Shown here: in pieces, positions 8,680 through 15,521 of the stretch | How the letters are laid out: every line of letters starts with the position of its first letter | How positions within the stretch are numbered: position 1 is the first letter of the stretch | From: an uncultured Verrucomicrobiota bacterium | GTDB taxonomy: Bacteria; Verrucomicrobiota; Verrucomicrobiia; Limisphaerales; UBA1412 | NCBI GenBank assembly: GCA_944389455.1 | Contig: CALXMK010000006.1 | Coordinates: forward strand, 1-64,000 | Direction of reading: 5' to 3' | Length of the DNA: 64,000 bases | The notes under the pieces: model-generated | The model's database searches: none | What the model saw: only the letters and a program-made list of their open reading frames with translations | Told to the model about the DNA's origin: nothing | Made by a program: the position numbers and the translations under genes

Positions 8680-10350
8680 TTAAACAGCAGTATTTTTGAC
8701 AACTTCACTAATATCTGTAATCCCATGTCTGGCTTTAAGCCAGCCATCTTCTCGGAGAAGTCTTAATCCATTTTTTCGAGCCGCAGCCACGATTTCATAA
8801 GTTGGGACTCGATGATTAATTAAACCTGCAATTTCATCGGTCATAAGCATTAATTCATAAACTCCAGATCTTCCTCTGTAACCCGATTGACGACAATTAT
8901 CGCATCCAACCGCACGATAGAGGTTTTCTCCAGGAGTATATGGGAAATCAGCTGGAAGTTTTTCAGGATTTGGTTCATAGGGTTCTTTGCAGTCATTACA
9001 TAGTTTTCGAACCAAACGCTGTGCCATGCTTCCTATAAGGGTACTGCTAACCAAATAGGGCTCAATTCCCATATCCATCAGACGCATAGGCGCTGAACAA
9101 GCATCATTAGTATGAAGAGTACTCAATACTAAGTGACCTGTTAAAGAAGCCTGGACAGCAGCTTGAGCTGTTTCGAGATCACGAATTTCACCAATCATTA
9201 CTACATCAGGGTCATGGCGTAGAATGGAGCGTAATCCTCTTTCAAAAGTCATTCCAATTTGGTGATCAACAGGGATTTGGTTGACTCCGCGTAAGTTATA
9301 TTCTACAGGATCTTCAACTGTCAGTACTTTAATATCGTCTCCAACAATGGCATTTAATGATGCGTAAAGCGTAGTGGTTTTGCCGCTTCCTGTAGGGCCG
9401 GTGACTAAAATAATCCCGTGAGGCCTCTCAATAAGTTCTTTGAAATGAGTGAATGTCTCTGCGTCCATCCCAAGCTGAGGAAGGGTAAAGAGGACGTTAG
9501 CCTTGTCCAAAATACGCATTACGATACCTTCACCAAAAATCATTGGAATTACGCTTACACGAACATCAATTTGGCGCCCTCCAATTTGAAATTTAATACG
9601 GCCATCTTGAGGAAGTCTTCTTTCAGCAATATTTAGATTTGCTAAAATTTTAATACGACTGATAATAGCTGCCTGAAGTTGATGAATTTGCGGTGGAACA
9701 GATGCAGGGTGGAGCACACCATCTATACGGTAACGTATGCTGAGTTCTTCTTCATAAGGTTCAACATGTATATCACTGGCTCGTTCATTGACCGCTTCAA
9801 CTATAATCTCATTCACAAGCTTGATGACACTAGCTTCTTGAGCCATCTCCATTAAGTCTTCACTATTGGAGGTTTCTGGGTTTGCATTGAGGTCAATAAC
9901 TCCCCCTGTCAATTCAGTGATAGTGTCTCCTCCTAGGCCATAATGTTCTTTGATAAGCCGATCAATATCCTCCTCACTAGCTAGAACGGCGCGTACTCGT
10001 TGATGAGTTAGCATTTGAATATCATCTAACGCATAGGATTCAAACGGATTACTAACGGCTACCTCCAGAAGTCCATTTCGATAGTAAAGAGGCATAACAT
10101 GCTGTCGATAGACAAGCTTAGGAGGCAAGAGTTTAATGACTTCAGGATCAATGTTGACCTGAGTTAAACTAACGACTGGCATATTGAAATGTTCTCCCAG
10201 CAGAGTTAAAAGTTCTTTTTCAGTAATGGCTCCTGTTTCAATTAATGCCTGATCTAAACGGATATTTTTCGTCGCTTTAAGTTCTAGGGCACGATCAATC
10301 TGCTCCTGATTTACGAGTCCTTTCTTAATCAGTATATTAGCCAACCTCAT
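8680..10350 (-). CDS. gspE: Type II secretion / type IV pilus assembly ATPase GspE
   Basis: Hexameric cytoplasmic ATPase that drives pseudopilus growth. The N-terminal MshEN-type domain (1-150) has the usual two repeats, beginning MRLANILIKKGLV. The C-terminal ATPase carries Walker A GPTGSGKT at 318-325, the Asp box around 347-395 with Walker B Glu388 in VMIGEIRD, and the His box TLHTND. A zinc tetracysteine follows (C451, C454, C483, C486), as in GspE and PilB. At 556 residues the length is normal. It is transcribed ahead of gspF. The secretin gene lies about 5.7 kb away on the opposite strand, so the secretion genes are not one operon. Confidence 0.93.
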   Translation of the reverse strand: MRLANILIKKGLVNQEQIDRALELKATKNIRLDQALIETGAITEKELLTLLGEHFNMPVVSLTQVNIDPEVIKLLPPKLVYRQHVMPLYYRNGLLEVAVSNPFESYALDDIQMLTHQRVRAVLASEEDIDRLIKEHYGLGGDTITELTGGVIDLNANPETSNSEDLMEMAQEASVIKLVNEIIVEAVNERASDIHVEPYEEELSIRYRIDGVLHPASVPPQIHQLQAAIISRIKILANLNIAERRLPQDGRIKFQIGGRQIDVRVSVIPMIFGEGIVMRILDKANVLFTLPQLGMDAETFTHFKELIERPHGIILVTGPTGSGKTTTLYASLNAIVGDDIKVLTVEDPVEYNLRGVNQIPVDHQIGMTFERGLRSILRHDPDVVMIGEIRDLETAQAAVQASLTGHLVLSTLHTNDACSAPMRLMDMGIEPYLVSSTLIGSMAQRLVRKLCNDCKEPYEPNPEKLPADFPYTPGENLYRAVGCDNCRQSGYRGRSGVYELMLMTDEIAGLINHRVPTYEIVAAARKNGLRLLREDGWLKARHGITDISEVVKNTAV

Positions 10351-10450
10351 AATCTGAAAACTGGTTTTACTACAAACCTCTTTAAGAAGACGTTTTAAAC
10401 AAGTGAATTATTCATAAAAACTTATTATTATCTGATTTTTAGGATAACAT

Positions 10451-10484
10451 AAAAAAAACTAATGCAAATAAAAGTGTTTGCATC
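10451..10484 (-). terminator. Rho-independent terminator after the PfkB kinase gene
   Basis: On the minus strand the arms ATGCAAA and TTTGCAT enclose an eight-base loop and are followed by a run of eight T's. It lies about 30 bases after the PfkB stop and separates the adenylate kinase-PfkB unit from gspE. Confidence 0.75.
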
Positions 10485-10513
10485 AGACCTTTAGATTATA
10501 AAATATACCTTAA

Positions 10514-11425
10514 TTAGAAAGAGATCATTTCTTCTAGCTGCTTGGCTCTGTTGAGAATATCTGCTTTAGAAATAGCAGTGATCTTTTGGAATCCAAACCC
10601 TTCACAACAATAGGAAGCAGTAGAAGCTCCAATTAGGGCTGATTGTCGGATAACTTGTGAAATTTCATCCTTCGTTTTAACATGGCTTGCTATATATCCC
10701 ATTAAAGCCCCAGCAAAAGTATCACCAGCTCCAGTAGGATCTATAGGCCTTTCTAATGGATAAGCTGGTGCTAAAAAAACACCAGAGGAATATGAAACAA
10801 TGGAACCATGCTCCCCCTTTTTTATGATGACAATAGAAGGTCCCATTTTATGAATCTTCTTAGCAGCGAGAAAGAGATTGTTTTCTTCAGTTAAGAGTCT
10901 AGCTTCACTATCATTTACTGTGAAACAATCGATTTTTTTCAGAAGCGTTTTCATTGCTGGCAGAGAATTCTTAATGTGATGATCAATTGTATCTGCCATT
11001 ACAAATATAGGGGATTCCATTTGTTCTAAAACATGCAATTGAAGTTCTGGGGTAATATTGCTCAACAGAACAAAAGGAGTTTTTTTATTGTTAGAAGAAA
11101 TTATAGGTTGGAAACTCTCAAACACCCCCATATCCAAATGGGTAGTTCGACGAATGTTCATATCCTCTTCATATTCTCCTGCCCAAGAGAATGTTTTGCC
11201 TTCCAATTGCTGAAAGTCACTAAGGTCAATTTTACAATTTTTTAGAAGTTTAATATATTTTGAAGGGAAATCTGTTCCTACGGCAGCAACAATACTCGTT
11301 GTTGAAAAAAAGCTGGCAGCAACAGAGGCATAGCAAGCCGCGCCACCTAGAAGGAAGGGTTTGTTGACCTGTGGTGTTTTGATTGAATCCAATGCGGCTG
11401 AGCCGACAATCAATAGTTCACTCAT
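10514..11425 (-). CDS. PfkB-family carbohydrate kinase
   Basis: A ribokinase-like sugar or nucleoside kinase of 303 residues. The N-terminal signature is present (VGSAALDSI, then LLGGAACYAS near 26-35). The C-terminal PfkB signature DPTGAGDTFAGA is at 229-240, with the catalytic base Asp235 and the anion hole GAGD. The substrate cannot be read from sequence. The GSxALDSIKTP opening is common in a widespread uncharacterised PfkB subfamily. It starts two bases after the adenylate kinase stop on the same strand, which suggests co-expression and perhaps a nucleoside or sugar-phosphate role; that is inference. A T-tract hairpin ends the unit. Confidence 0.85.
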   Translation of the reverse strand: MSELLIVGSAALDSIKTPQVNKPFLLGGAACYASVAASFFSTTSIVAAVGTDFPSKYIKLLKNCKIDLSDFQQLEGKTFSWAGEYEEDMNIRRTTHLDMGVFESFQPIISSNNKKTPFVLLSNITPELQLHVLEQMESPIFVMADTIDHHIKNSLPAMKTLLKKIDCFTVNDSEARLLTEENNLFLAAKKIHKMGPSIVIIKKGEHGSIVSYSSGVFLAPAYPLERPIDPTGAGDTFAGALMGYIASHVKTKDEISQVIRQSALIGASTASYCCEGFGFQKITAISKADILNRAKQLEEMISF

Positions 11426-11427
11426 TG

Positions 11428-12807
11428 TTATTTATTATTTGAAGCTAGCTTACTGAGAACAAGTTCCTTACAGCAATTAGTCATTCTCTCTCGGACAATA
11501 GCAACTTCATCGTTACCGGAGATTTCCCGTAGAAGATTCCGTTGCCGATAATGCTCAATTACAGGAAGTGTTTGTTTTCTATAGGCCATTAATCTTTCAC
11601 GAACAGTTTCTTCTTTATCATCAGCACGGATAATGAGAGCCTCTCCATCAGCATCGCAATAACCGTCTTTTTGAGGTTTATTATAGACAATGTGATAGGT
11701 TCTTTGGCAGTGAGGACAAAAACGGCGTCCTGATGTTCTGACAATAATCTCTTCATCAGGAACATTTAGATAGATAACTCCATCCAAACTGCGACTAGAG
11801 GTTGCCAAAATGTTGTCTAATGAATTTGCTTGTGGAACTGTCCTTGGAAAGCCATCAAGAATGAAACCGTGCATGGCATCATTATCATTCAAACGGTTTT
11901 TGACCATAGCTGCAGTGACATCATCTGGAACAAGTTTCCCTTGATTCATGAAAGCACCAGCAAGTGTTCCTAGAGGGGTTTTCCCTTTTAAATGATCACG
12001 GAAGAGATTTCCTGTAGAGATGGTTGGAATAGATAAATATTCGCTCAAAAAAGCAGAGTGAGTGCCTTTTCCACATCCAGGGGGGCCCATAATTATGAGG
12101 TTAAGAGGATGAGATTCTGGGATATTTTGATTAATTTTATAACTAGCTAAAAATAGATCAATTTCTTTATCTAAAATTTCAGAAGAAGAAGATGTATAAT
12201 TTTTATTTTTAAGAGATTTAATAAATTTATCAACTTGGGCATCGACAACTTCTTCTGATTGTTGTGCATCAACTACCAAGAAAGGAATAGAATGAGCAAA
12301 AAGTCTCAATACTGATTCGGCAGAGTTTCTATAGTTATTAATTCTATCAGTAATGCTTTCTGTCGTTTTCTCGATTTGCTCATCAGTGGATGTGCGGGCT
12401 AAGGCTCTTCCATAAGAAAGATTAGCTGGAAGATTCATAAAAACAACACCATCCAAGTTTTTACCTTTTTTCTTTAAGAGATCAATCATGAATATTGCCT
12501 GATAAAGAGTGCAGGGGAAATTATCGAAAACAAAGCCGGGAGTGTTAGAATTTGAATAAATAAAATCTTCTAATGTGGCATTTGCAATTTCATCCAGTAC
12601 AAAATTTCCCCTCTGTGCATATGGAAGGGTTATCAAACCTAAAAAGGTATGATTCCGAATGGAATCTTTGATCATTTGACCAAGTGAAAACCGAAGCAGG
12701 CCAAATTTCTTCGCTATTTTTTTTGCACACGTTGTTTTGCCTGCACAATTGGGACCTATGATAGCAATATTCATGTTTAGATTTCTGCAATGATAATGCA
12801 GATTCAC
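11428..12807 (-). CDS. adk: Tandem (double-domain) adenylate kinase
   Basis: Two adenylate kinase-like domains in one 459-residue chain. The second half (about 235-450) is canonical: P-loop GPPGCGKGT at 241-249, LDGFPRT with the AMP-binding Arg at 322, and a zinc-binding LID with C364, C367, C384 and D387. The first half (about 12-200) keeps a P-loop (GPNCAGKT, 18-25), but the matching segment reads FDNFPCT with Cys99 in place of Arg, and the LID is short with no zinc ligands. The first domain may therefore be regulatory or altered in substrate. The GTG start at 12807 has an AAAGAGG about 12 bases upstream; an internal ATG at 12774 starts at MNIAIIGPN and is the alternative. The PfkB gene follows two bases after the stop. 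Confidence 0.88.
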   Translation of the reverse strand: MNLHYHCRNLNMNIAIIGPNCAGKTTCAKKIAKKFGLLRFSLGQMIKDSIRNHTFLGLITLPYAQRGNFVLDEIANATLEDFIYSNSNTPGFVFDNFPCTLYQAIFMIDLLKKKGKNLDGVVFMNLPANLSYGRALARTSTDEQIEKTTESITDRINNYRNSAESVLRLFAHSIPFLVVDAQQSEEVVDAQVDKFIKSLKNKNYTSSSSEILDKEIDLFLASYKINQNIPESHPLNLIIMGPPGCGKGTHSAFLSEYLSIPTISTGNLFRDHLKGKTPLGTLAGAFMNQGKLVPDDVTAAMVKNRLNDNDAMHGFILDGFPRTVPQANSLDNILATSSRSLDGVIYLNVPDEEIIVRTSGRRFCPHCQRTYHIVYNKPQKDGYCDADGEALIIRADDKEETVRERLMAYRKQTLPVIEHYRQRNLLREISGNDEVAIVRERMTNCCKELVLSKLASNNK

Positions 12808-13218
12808 ATAGATAAATACCTCTTTGAATTATAGAAATCAATCTGTTTTTGTTGATGAATTGCCATTTTAAGGTGCAGATGAATTTCTAGAATGATCTTG
12901 AAAATCAAAAACGCAGTTGAAAAAATATTTTATACTTCCATGTTTCTTCAAAAATCATATATAGGATATTTTGAAGAAAAACTATTCTCATTCAATGATG
13001 TACAGCGTTGTTAGAGTCGTTGTATATTTGTAATCTATTTAATTTTATTTATATGTGTTTTTTATACTTTTTTAAACTCAATAATTAATACTTATTTCAT
13101 TACTTTTTCAGGGCGAAAACAGGTGTCAGTATAGGTATATCTTCTATTTATCCGAAATAGGATTTGCCCCTATTTCGGATTGAATTTGATTTATTTAAAA
13201 AGAATAAGACTAAAGGTG
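12808..13218. other. AT-rich intergenic region, 411 bases
   Basis: This non-coding stretch lies between the adenylate kinase start and the peroxiredoxin stop, both on the minus strand. It is very AT-rich. I see no coding frame, tRNA or repeat family. It should hold the promoter of the adk-pfkB unit; a TATAAT on the minus strand at 12828-12833 is too close to the ribosome-binding site to serve. The only clear structure is the inverted repeat at 13150-13180. Confidence 0.6.
13150..13180 (-). terminator. Perfect 11-bp inverted repeat downstream of the peroxiredoxin gene
   Basis: Arms ATCCGAAATAG and CTATTTCGGAT are separated by nine bases, about 40 bases after the peroxiredoxin stop. The stem is strong, but neither side has a good T-run, so it may be a weak terminator or an mRNA 3'-end stabiliser. 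Confidence 0.5.
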
Positions 13219-13842
13219 TTATTCTCTAGCCTTCTGCCAATTAGCTGGGCATACTTCTTCAGGATGTTCTGCTACATAAAGATTAGCCTCAACTTTACGA
13301 AGAAGTTCTTTTGCACTGCGAGCAACATTATAATAAGAAATCTCACTAGAGGCTAACATTCCTTTGTTGTTAATAATGAATGTTCCTCGCAGTGCCAAGC
13401 CTGTCTGACTGTCGTATATGCCAAAAAGTTTCGCAGCGACATTGGTTGGATCTGAAGCCATAGGGAATTCTACTTTAGAGAGTAGTGGCTCACTTTGTTG
13501 CCATGCCTTTTGAACAAATTTAGTGTCTTCCGAAACAGAAATGACTTCTGCTCCCAATTCTTTTAATGATTTATAGTAATTGGCAATATCAGCTAACTCT
13601 GTTGGACATACAGGAGTAAAAGCTGCCGGAAAGAAAACTAAAACAATGCATTTGTTCTTTTTATTTAATTCTGCCAATGAAAGACTGATATAGTCAGATT
13701 TTTGGGGATCCCAAGCCTCTAATTCCAGATCAGTAATTTTATCTCCAACTTTAAGGACGTATTTCTCACAATACTCGCTGCAATCACAGCAAGCGTTGCA
13801 GTCACTGCTGCAACTAGTATCATCACAATCATTTTTGCACAT
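13219..13842 (-). CDS. Peroxiredoxin (AhpC/Prx1 type) with Cys-rich N-terminal extension
   Basis: A typical two-Cys peroxiredoxin that reduces peroxides. The peroxidatic cysteine is C79 in AFTPVCPTE and the resolving cysteine is C198 in EEVCPANW; the spacing and order are those of the Prx1/AhpC class. Unusually, the first 25 residues hold eight cysteines (2, 6, 11, 15, 18, 19, 21, 25) among Asp, Ser and Asn, before the conserved domain begins at KVGDKI. This looks like a metal-binding or redox-buffering tail and is not part of the standard fold. The frame and ATG are unambiguous. No AhpF or thioredoxin reductase gene lies nearby. mtnA is 80 bases upstream on the same strand. Confidence 0.93.
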   Translation of the reverse strand: MCKNDCDDTSCSSDCNACCDCSEYCEKYVLKVGDKITDLELEAWDPQKSDYISLSLAELNKKNKCIVLVFFPAAFTPVCPTELADIANYYKSLKELGAEVISVSEDTKFVQKAWQQSEPLLSKVEFPMASDPTNVAAKLFGIYDSQTGLALRGTFIINNKGMLASSEISYYNVARSAKELLRKVEANLYVAEHPEEVCPANWQKARE

Positions 13843-13922
13843 AAATTAATCTTTTAATTTTGTTAGCCAAACTTGAGCTATAATTATTAATAAAATTCTA
13901 AATACAAATTTATAAATATAAA

Positions 13923-15044
13923 TTATTTTACAGATAAGAACTCTTTTATCTTGTTTCCTAATTCCTTGGGAGAAAATATTCCAAAAGGAGTAATAAATCC
14001 GGTAATTAATTCTGCAGGAGTAATATCAAATCCAGGATTGAGGGCATGACTTGAAGAATTTGCGATTCTGATTTTTTGGGGAATATATTCTTTGGAAGAA
14101 GTTGAAGGCTCTTTAGCACCCCAAGCACAGAGAACTTCATCCTCATCGCGCTCTTCAATAGGAATATCAGCCCCTTTTTCTGTTTGCCAGTCAATAGTTG
14201 AAAGAGGTATTGCAATATAAAAAGGAATATTGTGATATTTTGCTAAAACTGCTTTTGAAAAGGTTCCAATCTTGTTAGCAGCTTCACCAGTTTTGGCTAG
14301 TACGCGATCAGCTCCGGTAATGACCATCTGAATTTGACCTCGTTGCATAAAATGTCCCGCTGCATTATCGGAAATAACTCGATGAGGAATTCCTTGCTGA
14401 GCCAATTCCCAGGCTGTTAAAATCGCTCCTTGGGACCTAGGACGAGTTTCATCGCAAAAGACCTGAAATCTCTTTCCTTCTTTATGTGCAGTGTAAATAG
14501 GTGCTGTTGCACTACCGATATCTACAAAAGCAAGCCATCCTGCATTACAATGAGTAAGCAATGTCATTCCATCTTGAATAAGGGGGCTTCCATGTTGACC
14601 AATAGCAACACAATGAGCAATATCATCTTCTGCAAATTGATATGCTGCTTCAAGAGCGATTTGTTGCTGAGATTCAACGCTGGTACCAGATTTCATTTTA
14701 TCGATGATATTTCGCATGGCGTTAACTGGATCAACAGCGGTGGGGCGAGCCTTTGCTAATGTATTAAAAACTTTTTTCCAATGTTTTTCAAAGAGTTCAA
14801 GAGAATTATCTTTAAACGAATTACATCCTTGTGCAAAACCGAAAGCTGCCGTGGCTCCTATTGCTCCGGCACCTCGTACGGTCATGTCTTGAATTGCAGC
14901 AGCGGTTTGATAAAAATCTGTAGTTTCAACTAGTGAAAATTGATGAGGCAGCTTCTTTTGATTAATTAAAATGACAATATTCTCTTTGGAATTGAAAGAA
15001 ACTGTATGAAAATGTTTGCTTCCTTCTAAACAATTAACATTCAT
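13923..15044 (-). CDS. mtnA: S-methyl-5-thioribose-1-phosphate isomerase MtnA
   Basis: Converts methylthioribose-1-phosphate to methylthioribulose-1-phosphate in methionine salvage. Hallmarks are MTVRGAGAIGATAA near 54-66, LTHCNAGW with catalytic Cys166, and TGADRVLAKTGEAANKIGT with catalytic Asp246. At 373 residues it matches MtnA rather than the eIF2B-like regulatory relatives. Its start overlaps the end of the upstream TPR gene by 11 bases, indicating coupling. No other methionine-salvage gene is in the window; the AraD-type protein at 35 kb looks like a true 4-epimerase rather than a salvage aldolase. Confidence 0.93.
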   Translation of the reverse strand: MNVNCLEGSKHFHTVSFNSKENIVILINQKKLPHQFSLVETTDFYQTAAAIQDMTVRGAGAIGATAAFGFAQGCNSFKDNSLELFEKHWKKVFNTLAKARPTAVDPVNAMRNIIDKMKSGTSVESQQQIALEAAYQFAEDDIAHCVAIGQHGSPLIQDGMTLLTHCNAGWLAFVDIGSATAPIYTAHKEGKRFQVFCDETRPRSQGAILTAWELAQQGIPHRVISDNAAGHFMQRGQIQMVITGADRVLAKTGEAANKIGTFSKAVLAKYHNIPFYIAIPLSTIDWQTEKGADIPIEERDEDEVLCAWGAKEPSTSSKEYIPQKIRIANSSSHALNPGFDITPAELITGFITPFGIFSPKELGNKIKEFLSVK

Positions 15045-15432
15045 TATTTCCCTTTTTTTTATCTTGCGCGTGTCTCAAGTAAACAATTTTTTGCCAAGCA
15101 GGATGTGCTCTAAGATTAGAAAGGTCTGGATCTTTATCGAAATAGTCAAACTCTTTATAACCTAATGAGATAGCTGTTTCAATAGATTCAGCAGCTTTTT
15201 CCTCTTGTCCCGTTAAAGAATAACTACATCCTAGATTGTAGTGAGCCAATGGATCAATAGGCTTTAATTTCGTTAAAAGTAAATCTGCTTGCAGTCCTTT
15301 TTTATAATATCCTCTATCTGTATAATCTTGTGCAAGAACTTCTAAAACATCAATATCAGATGGGGCTTGTGCCAGGATTTTTTCTAGGAAGGCTATTTCA
15401 ATATCTATATCTTTAAAATTATTTTTTTTCAT
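15034..15432 (-). CDS. Small TPR-repeat protein
   Basis: A 132-residue soluble protein with two or three tetratricopeptide-like units, clearest at HYNLGCSYSLTGQEEKAAES (about 70-95), followed by a region ending in AHPAWQ. Such repeats mediate protein-protein contacts; no enzymatic motif is seen and there is no signal peptide. The C-terminal end (KKKGNNEC) overlaps the mtnA start by 11 bases, so the two are translated together, but a shared function is not evident. Similar short TPR proteins with the RAHPAWQ-type ending are common and uncharacterised. Confidence 0.75.
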   Translation of the reverse strand: MKKNNFKDIDIEIAFLEKILAQAPSDIDVLEVLAQDYTDRGYYKKGLQADLLLTKLKPIDPLAHYNLGCSYSLTGQEEKAAESIETAISLGYKEFDYFDKDPDLSNLRAHPAWQKIVYLRHAQDKKKGNNEC

Positions 15433-15521
15433 TCAGCAGACCTACAGGCCCAAAAAGTATTATTGCTGAAATGCAGGAAAGGTCAAGAAGTGTTTTAGAA
15501 GATAAAAAGGGATAAGTTTTC

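Noticed and set aside
12804..12809. ATG followed at once by TGA after a good ribosome-binding site on the minus strand
   Set aside because: It overlaps the GTG that begins the adenylate kinase frame; a start-stop element is less likely than ordinary use of that GTG.
12828..12833. TATAAT on the minus strand as the adk promoter
   Set aside because: The transcript would begin inside or after the ribosome-binding site, and no reasonable -35 lies at the right distance.
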